A stretch of 64,000 bases of DNA, taken from Caulobacter sp048541825 (lineage in GTDB: Bacteria; Pseudomonadota; Alphaproteobacteria; Caulobacterales; Caulobacteraceae). Made by a program: the position numbers and the translations under genes. Where the stretch lies: the NCBI RefSeq assembly GCF_048541825.1, contig NZ_CP183332.1, positions 744,001 through 808,000 of the forward strand, given 5' to 3'. Below are positions 34,194-43,345 of this stretch, one piece after another; position 1 is the stretch's first letter, and every line of letters begins with the position of its first letter. A model generated the notes under the pieces. The model was not told the DNA's origin, made no database searches, and worked only from the letters and a program-made list of their open reading frames with translations.

Positions 34194-35247
34194 TGGCAGC
34201 GACGCCGAGGCGCTGGGTCGCGTATCGAGCGTCCAAGATATCCTGCCACCACTGCTGGTTTTCTAGATACCACGTCACCGTCCGCTCAATCCCCTCCTCG
34301 AAAGTGACTGACGGGGTCCAGCCGAGGTCCATCCGGATCTTTGAAGCATCGATGGCATAACGCTGATCGTGGCCAGGTCGATCGGTCACAAAGGTAATCT
34401 GGTCGCTATAGGCGCTCCCGTCTGCACGCGGCCGGAGGCGATCAAGGATCGAGCAAATAGCTTTCACGACCTCGATATTCTTGCGCTCTGCATTGCCCCC
34501 TACGTTGTAGGTTTCGCCAGGTGCACCGGTTTCAAAAACGGCTTGTAGAGCGCGCGCGTGGTCATCCACAAAGAGCCAATCGCGAACATTTGCGCCATCC
34601 CCATACACCGGCAACGGCTCTCCGTTCAAAGCGCGAATGATGATCAGGGGAATAAGCTTTTCTGGAAAGTGATACGGACCGTAGTTATTCGAGCAGTTGG
34701 TCACCAGCACTGGCAGGCCGTAAGTGTGGCCCCAGGCGCGGACAAGGTGATCTGAACCGGCTTTGGACGCCGAATAGGGCGAGCGCGGATCATAGGGCGT
34801 GGTTTCGGTGAAGAGCCCTTCATCGCCGAGGGAGCCGTAAACCTCGTCTGTAGAGATGTGATGAAACCGGAATGCTTCTTTTTCGGGCGCGGGCAGATCG
34901 CGCCAATAGGCCAAAGCTTGGTCTAGCATAACGAAGGTGCCAACCAGATTGGTCTGGATAAACGCCCCAGGTCCATCGATTGAGCGATCAACGTGGCTCT
35001 CTGCCGCCAAGTGAGCAATTACCTGCGGACGAAACTCCTCAATCGCCTTTGCCACCGCGTCCGCGTCGCAAATATCGGCCTGGACAAAGCGATAGCGATC
35101 GTTCGGAGCAACGGGATCAAGCGAGCTAAGCACCCCAGCATAGGTTAGTTTATCAAACACCATCACATCGTGGTCAGTGTGTTGAACAAGGCGGCGTACA
35201 AGTGCCGATCCGATAAAGCCGGCGCCGCCGGTGACCAGAATGCGCAT
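34186..35247 (-). CDS. rmlB: dTDP-glucose 4,6-dehydratase
   Basis: 353 residues from the ATG at 35247, which has GGAGAC upstream; a TTG at 35262 would overlap rmlC and is less likely. NAD motif MRILVTGGAGFIGSALVR, HISTDEVYGSLGDEGLFTE with the catalytic T-D-E, YSASKAGSDHLVRAWGHTYGLPVLVTNCSNNYGPYHFPEKLIPL, and the C-terminal RPGHDQRYAIDASKI are diagnostic. It makes dTDP-4-keto-6-deoxyglucose. Confidence 0.97.
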   Translation of the reverse strand: MRILVTGGAGFIGSALVRRLVQHTDHDVMVFDKLTYAGVLSSLDPVAPNDRYRFVQADICDADAVAKAIEEFRPQVIAHLAAESHVDRSIDGPGAFIQTNLVGTFVMLDQALAYWRDLPAPEKEAFRFHHISTDEVYGSLGDEGLFTETTPYDPRSPYSASKAGSDHLVRAWGHTYGLPVLVTNCSNNYGPYHFPEKLIPLIIIRALNGEPLPVYGDGANVRDWLFVDDHARALQAVFETGAPGETYNVGGNAERKNIEVVKAICSILDRLRPRADGSAYSDQITFVTDRPGHDQRYAIDASKIRMDLGWTPSVTFEEGIERTVTWYLENQQWWQDILDARYATQRLGVAANG

Positions 35248-35258
35248 TGGAGTCTCCG

Positions 35259-35831
35259 TCAAAGCTCGGGCAGGGGCTCGAGCGGCTGGCCGTCATATTC
35301 AAAGGGGCTATCGAATTCGGCCAGACTTGGAAGTTTTTCGTCTTTGTCGGAAAGCACCGCGCCACTTCCGGGCAAGGGCCATTCGATGGCGATCGTGGGG
35401 TCGTTCCAGATAATGCCGCCATCGGCTTGGGGTGCGTAGATTTTCGAAACCTTGTAGGCAACTTCAGTATTAGCCTCGAGTGTTACAAAGGCATGACCAA
35501 AGCCTACCGGCACATAGAGCTGATCGCCGTTCTCCTCTGTCAATTCTGCCGCAACGTATTTGCCGAAAGTCGGAGAACCGCGCCGCAGATCGACCGCGAA
35601 ATCGAGGATTCTGCCCCGCACGCATCTAACTAACTTAGCTTGAGCGTAGGGCGGCCGTTGGAAATGGATTCCACGAATAGTGCCGACCGGTATTGAGAAA
35701 GACTGATTATCCTGAACGAAAGGCGTTTCGATCCCAAGCTCCAATAACCTTGGAGCCGAGTAGGTTTCGGAAAACCAGCCACGATCGTCTGAAAAACGAT
35801 ACGTTTTTACGCGCTGCACACCTACTGACAT
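35259..35831 (-). CDS. rmlC: dTDP-4-dehydrorhamnose 3,5-epimerase
   Basis: 190 residues. The cupin core carries the catalytic His in GTIRGIHFQRPPYAQAKLVRCVRGRILDFAVDLRRGSPTFGKYVAAEL, then QLYVPVGFGHAFVTLEANTEVAYKVSKIYAPQADGGIIWNDPTIAIEWPL with the Tyr/Asp partners. It is the first gene of the long reverse-strand operon rmlC-B-D-A-GT-Gfo/Idh-unknown-GT2-Wzy-GT4-Wzx-acetyltransferase. A small GCTGC-AAT-GCAGC hairpin lies about 50 bases upstream; no promoter was recognised. Confidence 0.96.
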   Translation of the reverse strand: MSVGVQRVKTYRFSDDRGWFSETYSAPRLLELGIETPFVQDNQSFSIPVGTIRGIHFQRPPYAQAKLVRCVRGRILDFAVDLRRGSPTFGKYVAAELTEENGDQLYVPVGFGHAFVTLEANTEVAYKVSKIYAPQADGGIIWNDPTIAIEWPLPGSGAVLSDKDEKLPSLAEFDSPFEYDGQPLEPLPEL

Positions 35832-36040
35832 GAATCAGGCCCCCACCTGCACGACGTCCAAAATGTAAAGTCACACTCTGCGCTGCAATGCAGCATGCTC
35901 AACCGTCGGTCAAGGTTTCACCGCGCGCCTAAGAGCATATAGCCAAGGGTGCATAGCCGTTGCCTGGATGAACTGAGTGAGCGCCAAATTTCCCGGCTTT
36001 AGCCTAGGAGCATCTTGGCAAGGTTAGCACGGTTCAAAAA
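35832..36040. other. upstream region of rmlC
   Basis: About 210 bases between the rmlC start and the degenerate tRNA-Cys. They must contain the promoter of the main polysaccharide operon. A small dyad (GCTGC-AAT-GCAGC near 35882) is the only structure seen. Confidence 0.3.
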
Positions 36041-36113
36041 TGGAGGCCGGGAACGGAATCAGGCCGTGTTGTGCGAATTTGCAATCCGCTGCGTAAACAC
36101 TCCGCCACCGGCC
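36041..36113 (-). pseudogene. degenerate tRNA-Cys (GCA) copy
   Basis: 73 bases resemble the intact tRNA-Cys at 36898-36971. The D-arm and anticodon arm with GCA are kept (stem GCGGA / TTCGC with one G-T pair). The acceptor is one base shorter on the 5' side (GGCCGG / CCGGCC), and the T-loop reads CCTGATT instead of TTCGATT, losing the invariant T-T-C. Similarity continues some 18 bases upstream of the 5' end, so this is a gene duplicate that has decayed and not a 3'-end att copy. A functional divergent tRNA is less likely. Confidence 0.65.
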
Positions 36114-36143
36114 TATCCAGGGCGATGCAAGGTCGGCCCAAAC

Positions 36144-36512
36144 CTAGTCGCTTGGGGGGATAGCTACGCCGCCGCTGCAAGCCTCCTGCCAAAGTCTATC
36201 GTCCTTGCTTGCGACCCCGTGCACTCCTGTTTCTGTGGAAACATAGTAACGCTCGGGTTGTGTTGGCTGCGCCAGGCGCCGACCGCAAACCGCTTGCGAT
36301 GGGAAACGAATAGCAATCTCGTTGTCAAACGCACTGGCTCCGCTGCCATCATCTAGCGCTGCGCGACCTCGATTTCGCAAGGCAGCAACCACGGGGTCAA
36401 TCGACGCTGGCTCGTTCCTCTCTACCGACGTTGACGGCGGGACCTGCTGTCCACACGCTGCCAGCGACACAACAGCGAGGAGCAGGGGCAGTGTTAAACT
36501 AGTGTCACGCAA
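36144..36512 (-). CDS. probable lipoprotein, 122 aa
   Basis: Start chosen at a TTG at 36512, with GGAGCG about 12 bases upstream. This gives MRDTSLTLPLLLAVVSLAAC, a compact signal with lipobox SLAAC and Cys at residue 20. The open frame reaches 36602, but the longer version buries the signal. The mature part (GQQVPPSTSVERNEPASIDP..., with two further cysteines in SQAVCG and LWQEAC) has no family I recognise. It sits between the two tRNA-Cys copies. Without a known homologue the call rests on the signal sequence. Confidence 0.5.
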   Translation of the reverse strand: MRDTSLTLPLLLAVVSLAACGQQVPPSTSVERNEPASIDPVVAALRNRGRAALDDGSGASAFDNEIAIRFPSQAVCGRRLAQPTQPERYYVSTETGVHGVASKDDRLWQEACSGGVAIPPSD

Positions 36513-36897
36513 AAGTGGCGCGCTCCAAAATGGGCTGATGACTTGTTCACATGGGAGCAAAATATGATGCCTGCGAGGGCCGTGTTGGTTAGGCATGAGC
36601 ATCCTCCTGTTGCGCTGAACGTCGGAAATTCTGAGGAAGCGCGCAATCGCTTATTCGATTTTTATCCGACCTTCATCATCCAGCGCTGCGAAGTGAAATG
36701 ACGACCAACAATACTCGCGACGCTTAGTCATAACAGCCAAGGGTTAGACGTTTTCGCGGAAGGATGCATACCAGTTCTCGCGGCCTTTGACCGGTCAGAA
36801 TCTTCACGTCGTCTGACTCTACGGCAGAGTCTAAAACGTAGCGCGAGTTTGGTGCAGACGATCATGACTGAGCCAAGTCTCTGAACATGGCGCAAGT
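36513..36897. other. intergenic region between lipoprotein gene and tRNA-Cys
   Basis: 385 bases without a supported gene. Several short stop-rich frames only; AT-richer near 36640-36720. No repeat or terminator stands out. Confidence 0.4.
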
Positions 36898-36971
36898 TGG
36901 AGGCCCGGCCCGGAATCGAACCGGGGTGCACGGATTTGCAATCCGCTGCGTAACCACTCCGCCACCGGGCC
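36898..36971 (-). tRNA. tRNA-Cys (anticodon GCA)
   Basis: 74 bases on the reverse strand: acceptor GGCCCGG / CCGGGCC with discriminator T and encoded CCA. The anticodon arm is GCGGA-TTGCAAA-TCCGT (wobble/closing variants allowed) with GCA, and the T-arm is CCCGG-TTCGATT-CCGGG. It lies inside the island, about 0.8 kb from a degenerate copy. Confidence 0.95.
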
Positions 36972-37263
36972 ATCCGGGTCAACGCAATCGAGCGTCGGCG
37001 AAGAGAGGGCGTTGGATACAGGAGCAGTTCTCAAGTCGCAACAGTCTCTTGCGCACTGAGCGTGCCGATGCGGAATTCCCTGGGCCGCCAGGTCTTCGAG
37101 CGCATGGACAAGGAACGAAGTAGCAGCAGGTTGTTGGTGCTGGCTACGGGTAGCGGATCACCGTCCGTCGGTTTGCGAAAAATCGTGCACTGCCGGTTAT
37201 ATAGTTGAATTAAAACGCCTTCGGCGCACCGAGCCGCGTGGACCCCGTGAACGACGAGGCTGG

Positions 37264-38223
37264 CTATTGGCCCTGCGGCGTCGCATCAGCCCCTTCAGTG
37301 CCGGCCGACTGTTTGTCGGGCCCCGGCCCCTGGCCCGGCGTGTCGAAATAGCCGCGCGCTTCCTCAAGCAGGGCGGCGGCCAGCCGGTTCATCGGCGCCA
37401 GGGCCGAGGTCATGAAGGCGTATTCGTGGAGGATCTGCGGGCGGAAGGTGCGCATCACCATGTCGCCGCGCACAAAGTTCTTGGCCATGAGCGCGTTGAC
37501 GATGGCGATGCCGATCCCCTGGGCGGCGAAGGCGCAGGCTGAGCCGACCGTGTGGGTTTCCAGCTTGACGTCGGGCCGCACGCCGCGCTCGCGAAAGGCG
37601 TCGTCGATCTGGCGGCGCGACCAGGTGCCAAAGCCCAGCAGGACCAGGGGTTCGGCCCTTAGCAGTTCCGGCGTCAGGAACTCGTGCTTGGCCAAAGGAT
37701 GTGTGCCGGGCAGCACGCAGACTGTCTCGCTGGCGGACAGGGTGAAGGTTGAGATGTCGGCGCGGTCCAGGGGCAGTTTGACAAAGCCGCAGTCGGCCGT
37801 GCGGTTGGCGACCATGTTGCGGGCGGTTTCGGTGCTGCGCGAGTCGATGCTGACCCGCACCTTGGGAAACCGGTCCAGGAACCGGGTCAGGATGGTCGAC
37901 AGCACACCTTCTGACAGGCTGGGGGGCGCGACAATCTTCAGCAGGCCGGCATTGAAGGTGGCGATGTCGCGCACCAGGGCGTCGATGCGCTCCAGCCCGC
38001 CGAAGGCCAGGTCGACCTCCTCATAGATCATCAGGGCTTCGGGCGTGGGGCTCAGGCGACCCTTCTCGCGGTAGAACAGCTCAAAGCCGGCGTCCTGTTC
38101 CAGCTGGGCGATCAGGCGGCTGACGGCGGGCTGGGTCAGGCCCATGCGTCCCGCAGCGGCGGTGGCCGAACCGCTGAGCATGGTTTCGCGGAAGGCTTCC
38201 AGGCTGCGCAGGTTCAGTTTCAA
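37264..38223 (-). CDS. LysR family transcriptional regulator
   Basis: 319 residues from a TTG at 38223 preceded by GGAGCG at 7 bases; this start gives the classic N-terminus MKLNLRSLEAFRETMLSGSATAAAGRMGLTQPAVSRLIAQLEQDAGFELFYREKGRLSPT. The co-inducer-binding domain follows (LKIVAPPSLSEGVLSTILTRFLDRFPKVRVSIDSR...). The last 20 residues are proline- and glycine-rich. It sits 30 bases downstream of the CocE hydrolase gene in the same direction, so it probably belongs to that transcript and controls the receptor/hydrolase operon. Confidence 0.92.
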   Translation of the reverse strand: MKLNLRSLEAFRETMLSGSATAAAGRMGLTQPAVSRLIAQLEQDAGFELFYREKGRLSPTPEALMIYEEVDLAFGGLERIDALVRDIATFNAGLLKIVAPPSLSEGVLSTILTRFLDRFPKVRVSIDSRSTETARNMVANRTADCGFVKLPLDRADISTFTLSASETVCVLPGTHPLAKHEFLTPELLRAEPLVLLGFGTWSRRQIDDAFRERGVRPDVKLETHTVGSACAFAAQGIGIAIVNALMAKNFVRGDMVMRTFRPQILHEYAFMTSALAPMNRLAAALLEEARGYFDTPGQGPGPDKQSAGTEGADATPQGQ

Positions 38224-38253
38224 TCGATCGCTCCGCTTTCAGGCCCGGCGTTT

Positions 38254-40143
38254 CTACCGCGCCGTGACCGGCAGCCGCAGGCGCGAAGGCCGCGTCGCAT
38301 CGACATAGACCCGATTTGTCGCCGCACGGGGAGTGCGTCCGTAGCCTTCGGGTTCGCCGGAGTTTGGATTGACGTCGAAATGGGGGAAGTTGCTGGAGGC
38401 GATGTCCAGTCTGATGCGATGGCCTTTCAGGAACAGGTTAGCGGTCGGGAAGGCCTCGATTTCGATCCGGTAGATCCCGCCCGGGGCCAGGCGGCTTTCG
38501 TGGCTGAAGCTCAGCCGGTAGCGCGCCCTGAGGATGCCGTGGGTCAGGTTCATGGCGAAGCCGTCGGGATAGTCTTCTGACGGGGGGTGGACATCGATCA
38601 GCTTGATCGTGAAGTCGGTGTCGACGCAGTCGGAGGCAATGAACAGTTCGGCGTGGATCGGGCCGACCACCTCGACATCGGCAGCCAGGGGCGGGGTCTG
38701 GAAGACCAGCACGTCGTCGCGGTCGGCCAGGGCGCGATAGGGGGCCTGGCAGCCGAAGACCCGCTGGTCCTCGCGCTGGTCAAAGGCGCCGGCCTCCATG
38801 ACCGGCGCGCCTGAGGCTATGGCGCCGCCGATCGTGGGGACGGGGTTGCGCGGATCGTGCACATAGGCGCGGAAGGCTTCGGCGACCCCGGGCGGGGTGG
38901 TTGAGAGCGTCCCGTCGGCCTGCAGGAAATAGTCGGTGACGACCGATGAGGCCGGCGGCCAGGCCGTTTCGTCGCGCCAGTGTCCGCCGTGATCCAGCCG
39001 GCCTTCCGGCGTCTTGCGGCCCGATCCGCCGCCCATGACGAAAAGCTTGACCGGCGGCAAGGGATCGGGACCCGGCGACGGCTTCAGCCAGGCGTCGAAC
39101 CAGGCCAGCCGCAGGGCGACATAGTTTTCGGCCAAGGCGCCATCAAGCGGCGCTTCGGGGCCAAAATCCACATCGCCGGCGTGGCTGACTGAGCGCTGGC
39201 CGTGGGTCCAGGGACCCAGCACCAGCTTGACCGGTGAGGATTTGCCAGCCGACAGCGCCAGATAGTTCTGCGTTGCGGTCAGGGCGTAGGGGTCGAACCA
39301 GCTGCTCATATGCACCATCGGCACATCGGCATAGACGTCATAGGCACCGCGCGCATAGAGGCCGGTCTGGGTCCAGTAGGGGCCAAACAGGCCGTTGCGC
39401 CACTGATCCAGCAGGTACTTTTCGTATTCGGGCGCCGCGCTCAGGGGGGAGGCGCCCTCGCTCCAGGGCATGTGCGCGAACCAGGCCTTCAGGTCCTGCG
39501 CCAGCAGGGCCTTGCGCCTTGCGGGATCGGCCGCTGTGGCGGGGCTCAGCAGGGCGTGCTTGTAGGCCCAGGTCGCCTGTTTCAGCTCGAACGCCCCGCC
39601 CTGCCGGATGCCCGAATGGTAGGCGCTGGAAAAGCCGCCGGAATCCAGGAACATCGCCGCCAGGGCTGGTGGGTTCAGGCAGGCCAGGGCGCTCTGGGTA
39701 TGGGCGCCGTAGGACAGGCCCAGCGTTCCCACCTGGCCGTTGCACCACGGCTGCCCGGCCAGCCATTCGAGGGTGTCGAAACCATCCTCGCCCTCGGCCA
39801 GATACTTCTCGAACACGCCTTCAGAGGCGTAACGGCCGCGACAATCCTGCAGGGCCACCACATAGCCGCCGCGCACGAACTGAACCGCCAGTTCGGGCTT
39901 GGAACGCGGCTCGGGATCATCGCGGGTGCGGTCGCCGTGGTTGACGCCCAGCTTGTCATAGGGCGTGCGCTCAAGCAGCACCGGCAGAGGCCACTGGACC
40001 GGCACGCCGTCGATGGCGGGGCGATAGATGTCGGTGGCCAGGCGCACACCGTCGCGCAGGGTGACCATCACGTCGCGGGTCACATGCACATCGTCGGGCA
40101 GGGCGAAGGGGCCGCACGATGGCCGGCGGGAACCGTCGCTCAT
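38254..40143 (-). CDS. CocE/NonD family hydrolase
   Basis: 629 residues from the ATG at 40143; the open frame extends to 40452, but that part overlaps the receptor gene and is low-complexity. N-terminal alpha/beta-hydrolase domain: VHVTRDVMVTLRDGVRLATDIYRPA, LLERTPYDK, QDCRGRYASEG, and the nucleophile in TLGLSYGAHTQSA. The C-terminal jelly-roll is the X-Pro dipeptidyl-peptidase type (DVEVVGPIHAELFIASDCVDTDFTIKLIDVHP, ...HRIRLDIASSNFPHFDVNPNSGE). Members split esters or acyl amides such as cocaine or glutaryl-cephalosporins. No clear export signal. Follows the receptor gene by 91 bases. Confidence 0.92.
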   Translation of the reverse strand: MSDGSRRPSCGPFALPDDVHVTRDVMVTLRDGVRLATDIYRPAIDGVPVQWPLPVLLERTPYDKLGVNHGDRTRDDPEPRSKPELAVQFVRGGYVVALQDCRGRYASEGVFEKYLAEGEDGFDTLEWLAGQPWCNGQVGTLGLSYGAHTQSALACLNPPALAAMFLDSGGFSSAYHSGIRQGGAFELKQATWAYKHALLSPATAADPARRKALLAQDLKAWFAHMPWSEGASPLSAAPEYEKYLLDQWRNGLFGPYWTQTGLYARGAYDVYADVPMVHMSSWFDPYALTATQNYLALSAGKSSPVKLVLGPWTHGQRSVSHAGDVDFGPEAPLDGALAENYVALRLAWFDAWLKPSPGPDPLPPVKLFVMGGGSGRKTPEGRLDHGGHWRDETAWPPASSVVTDYFLQADGTLSTTPPGVAEAFRAYVHDPRNPVPTIGGAIASGAPVMEAGAFDQREDQRVFGCQAPYRALADRDDVLVFQTPPLAADVEVVGPIHAELFIASDCVDTDFTIKLIDVHPPSEDYPDGFAMNLTHGILRARYRLSFSHESRLAPGGIYRIEIEAFPTANLFLKGHRIRLDIASSNFPHFDVNPNSGEPEGYGRTPRAATNRVYVDATRPSRLRLPVTAR

Positions 40144-40234
40144 GGCCGGGGTCTTTGGAGGGGGGCCATCGCGGCGGTCCTTCAAGGCGGGCTGCGATGG
40201 GAGGGAAGCGACTGACGCCTCCCTCCACGCGATC

Positions 40235-43114
40235 CTAGAACTTGGCCGAGACGCGGACGTACATGTACCGGCCGCGGGCGTCATAGGTGTAGATGTCGTA
40301 GTTGATCGGGGCGTTGGCGTAGGACGCGGGCGGGGCCTCGTCGAACACGTTGCTGACCCCGACGCTGACGGCCGTGTCATAGGCGTTGAAGGCGTAGCCG
40401 GCTTCCAGGTCGTTGTAGAAGATGGCGTCGGTCTTGGGCCCCTTGACCGCATTGGCGACGTCGGTGGTGTCGCCGATATAGCGGCCGCGCCACAGGGCGT
40501 TCCACGATCCCAGGCTCCAGGTCAGCGAGGCCTGACCCTTCCAGTGCGGATAGGTCGACCGGGGCTGGTCGCCCTTGCCGGCCCGTTCGTCGACAATCGG
40601 CGCGCCGCCCGTCGGGTTGGGGCTCGTGGTCTTGAAGGTGTCCAGATAGGAGGTGTCGAGTACGGCGGCGAAGCGACCGATGTCCGTGCCGAACTCGTAG
40701 CGGATCGTGGTGTCGATGCCTGAGGTCTCGATCTCGGCCAGGTTCTGGGCGCCCTGCAACAGGTTGGTGATAGCGCCCGTTGACGCGTCGCGGGTCACCA
40801 GACCGCAGAACACGCCGCCCTGCTGGGCGCACAGGTTGAGGATCTGGGTGGCCGACTGCGAGGCGATCGCGTCCTTCACCTTGATCTGGTACCAGTCGAC
40901 CGTGGCGCTGAGGCCCGGCGCAAAGCGCGGCTTGACGGCGAGGCCGAAGCTGTAGGTGTCGGCGGTTTCGGCCTTCAGCTTGGTGTTGCCTGAAATGGTG
41001 CCGGCGATCAGGCCGTTCAGATTGTAGTTGGCCTGGTTATAGCCGGTGGGCACGCCCACGCAGCCGGGCTTGGCCGCATTGGCCGAAGCGCCGCCGTTGC
41101 AGGGATCGACGCCCTGGAAGCTGGTCTGGCGACCGCCCTGATAGAGCTCGAGGATCGAAGGGGCGCGGAAGCCCTGCGAATAGGTGCCGCGCACCAGGAT
41201 GTCCTCAATCGGGCGCCAGCCGACGCCGATCTTGCCGGTGCTGTCGCCGCCGACGGTGTCGTAGTCAGAATAGCGCAGGGCCAGGCTGACATCGAGGCTC
41301 TTGGCCAGCGGCATGTCTTTCAGCAGCGGGATGGCGGCTTCGACATAGGCTTCGTTCAGGCTGTACTCGCCGCGGGTGGCGGTGCGGGTCTGGCCGGTGG
41401 TGGTGGTGTTGCTGGCGAAGGTCGAACCCGAGGCGGGCGTCGGGATGTTGGTCGGCAGGGCGTTGACGAAGGCGTCGGGGTTGTCGACGGCCTTGTTGGT
41501 GCGGTGCTCGACGCCGGCGGCGATGGCCAGCGGGCCGGCTGGCAGCTGGAACAGCTCGCCGGTGATGTTGGCGGTGACGTCATAGATAGAGGTGCTGTTG
41601 GACTCCACCACCGTGTAGCGGATGTAGTCGGCCTGGGCGGCCGTCATCGGCGCGAACAGGTTGATGGGCACGCACCCGGCGGTCGTGGCGCAGGCGGCAC
41701 CCAGGCCCAGGGCCAGCTTGTCGTAATTGACGCCGTTCAGGGCCTGCGAATTGATCTTGTTCTTCGAATAGAGGCCGTAGATGTCCCAGTTCCAGTCACG
41801 GCCAAACAGCTTGACTGAGCCATCCAGGCCGCCCGCGACCCGCATGGTCTTGACGTCCTGCACGTTGTCGCGATTGCCGACCTGCGTCATCACCTTGCGG
41901 ATGCGCCAGGCTTGGTTGGCGGCGAAGCCGATCGCGTTGGCCGTGGGCACGCCATTGGCTGTGCCGAACGGGTTGAAGGCCTGGCTGTTGGGGATGGCGA
42001 AGCCGCGGATCGTGCCGGACGTGCCGCCGATGTCCAGCTGGACGGGCGAGAACAGCTGGTCGGACTTGCGCTGGTTATACAGCCCTTCGACCTTCAGGCG
42101 GACATTGTCGGTCAGGTCGGCGGTATAGCGGGTGTAGATGCCGTAGCGCTCGCTGGGACCGGCCGAATAGATGCCCTGGGCCTGGGTGTTGAAGTAGTCG
42201 CCGGGCAGGGCGGCGGTGTGGAAGGCGTTGTCGGCCTGGCTGCCCGCGCCGATCGTCGCGCCGGCATTGAAGACGACCGGGGCGGTCGAGGCGGCAAAGC
42301 CTGTTGCCGTCCCGAAATAGGCGTTGTTGGACAGGCCCGGCAGGATGAACAGGCCGTTGGGGCTGGTGCCGACAGCGGTGGCCGGAACCAGGGTGACCCG
42401 GGTCAGGTCGCGATCCGAGGTCAGGATCGGCTTGTCTTTCACGTAGCTCAGCGAGACCAGCAGGGCGCTGCTGTCGAAGCGCTTGCCGAAATTGACCACG
42501 CCCGAATATTGCTGGCCGTCGCCCTCGGAACTGACCCCGTACTTGGCCTGGGCCTTGATGCCGTCGAAGTCGCGGGCGGTCTTGATGTTGACGACGCCGG
42601 CGATGGCGTCCGAACCATAGATGGCCGAAGCGCCGTCCTTCAGCACCTCAAGGCCTTCGATCATGCCCAGGGGCATGGTGTTGAGGTCGACGAAGTCGCG
42701 GAAGCCGCGCTGGCCGACGCCGTCGACCCAGCGGTGGCCATCGACCAGCACCAGCACGCGATTGCCGCTGCCCTCGGCGCCGCCCAGATAGCGCAGGTTG
42801 ATCGAGCTGGCGCCGTAGGAGGTGCCTTGGGTGCCGTTGCTGCTGAGGCTGACGCCGGCCGACGGCAGCTTTTGCAGCAGCTCGCCCACCGAACCCGCGC
42901 CGGAATTTTTGATGTCGGCTTCGGTGAGGGTGGTGACGACGCCGACGCCGTCGGCGTCCTTGCGCTGGATGCGCGAGCCGGTGACGACGATTTCCTCGAC
43001 GGTGGTGTCTGCTGCCGACGTGGCGGTCTGGGCGAAGACCGGCGTCGCGACGCAGGTCAGCAAGGCCGCATAGGCGGTTCCGGCGCAGAGCGCGCGCACG
43101 TTCAAGGCCTGCAT
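40235..43114 (-). CDS. TonB-dependent receptor
   Basis: 959 residues, outer membrane. Signal peptide to about residue 28 (CVATPVFA-QTATSA), TonB-box-like EEIVVTGSRI, and a plug domain with LLQKLPSAGVSLSSNGTQGTSYGASSINLRYLGG and EVLKDGASAIYGSDAIAGVVNIKT. The 22-strand barrel ends MYVRVSAKF with the terminal aromatic. It belongs to the large Caulobacter/Xanthomonas group used for carbohydrates, peptides or other nutrients. Neighbours (CocE hydrolase, AbgT transporter, CapA-like protein) hint at an acylated or gamma-glutamyl substrate. The ligand cannot be read. Confidence 0.93.
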   Translation of the reverse strand: MQALNVRALCAGTAYAALLTCVATPVFAQTATSAADTTVEEIVVTGSRIQRKDADGVGVVTTLTEADIKNSGAGSVGELLQKLPSAGVSLSSNGTQGTSYGASSINLRYLGGAEGSGNRVLVLVDGHRWVDGVGQRGFRDFVDLNTMPLGMIEGLEVLKDGASAIYGSDAIAGVVNIKTARDFDGIKAQAKYGVSSEGDGQQYSGVVNFGKRFDSSALLVSLSYVKDKPILTSDRDLTRVTLVPATAVGTSPNGLFILPGLSNNAYFGTATGFAASTAPVVFNAGATIGAGSQADNAFHTAALPGDYFNTQAQGIYSAGPSERYGIYTRYTADLTDNVRLKVEGLYNQRKSDQLFSPVQLDIGGTSGTIRGFAIPNSQAFNPFGTANGVPTANAIGFAANQAWRIRKVMTQVGNRDNVQDVKTMRVAGGLDGSVKLFGRDWNWDIYGLYSKNKINSQALNGVNYDKLALGLGAACATTAGCVPINLFAPMTAAQADYIRYTVVESNSTSIYDVTANITGELFQLPAGPLAIAAGVEHRTNKAVDNPDAFVNALPTNIPTPASGSTFASNTTTTGQTRTATRGEYSLNEAYVEAAIPLLKDMPLAKSLDVSLALRYSDYDTVGGDSTGKIGVGWRPIEDILVRGTYSQGFRAPSILELYQGGRQTSFQGVDPCNGGASANAAKPGCVGVPTGYNQANYNLNGLIAGTISGNTKLKAETADTYSFGLAVKPRFAPGLSATVDWYQIKVKDAIASQSATQILNLCAQQGGVFCGLVTRDASTGAITNLLQGAQNLAEIETSGIDTTIRYEFGTDIGRFAAVLDTSYLDTFKTTSPNPTGGAPIVDERAGKGDQPRSTYPHWKGQASLTWSLGSWNALWRGRYIGDTTDVANAVKGPKTDAIFYNDLEAGYAFNAYDTAVSVGVSNVFDEAPPASYANAPINYDIYTYDARGRYMYVRVSAKF

Positions 43115-43283
43115 GGATCAATTCCCCTCTGTCGCCGACTTCGTCCTGCGCCGACCGCGCAAGACCCCCTGCCGACGGTTAAGCGTAGGAGGCGCGTCTT
43201 CGACGGCGCAACGCCATTGCGGTTTCTGATCGGGCCATGCGTGGGCCGTATGACCCTGTTATGCGACGGCGGCCGCAAACGCG

Positions 43284-43316
43284 GGCAACCGCGCCCTTGT
43301 TGAGGGCGCGGTTGCC
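43284..43316 (-). terminator. strong hairpin after the AbgT transporter gene
   Basis: A perfect 13-bp stem, GGCAACCGCGCCC / GGGCGCGGTTGCC, with a 7-base loop lies 30 bases beyond the stop of the reverse-strand transporter gene. Only a short T-run (GTTTG) follows on that strand, so it may act as a weak terminator or a message-stabilising hairpin between the two genes. Confidence 0.6.
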
Positions 43317-43345
43317 TGTCGGAACGGTGCCGTCGCCACGCTAGA

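Noticed and set aside
36041..36971. The two tRNA-Cys copies as att sites of a second small island
   Set aside because: The degenerate copy includes the whole tRNA and some upstream sequence, whereas integration at tRNA genes duplicates only the 3' end; there is no integrase between them.
40144..40452. 103-codon N-terminal extension of the CocE hydrolase frame
   Set aside because: It overlaps the end of the receptor gene on the same strand and is Pro/Thr/Ser-rich; the domain starts right after the ATG at 40143.
41912..43303. 463-codon forward frame opposite the second TonB-dependent receptor
   Set aside because: Antisense shadow; composition is the mirror of the receptor codons.
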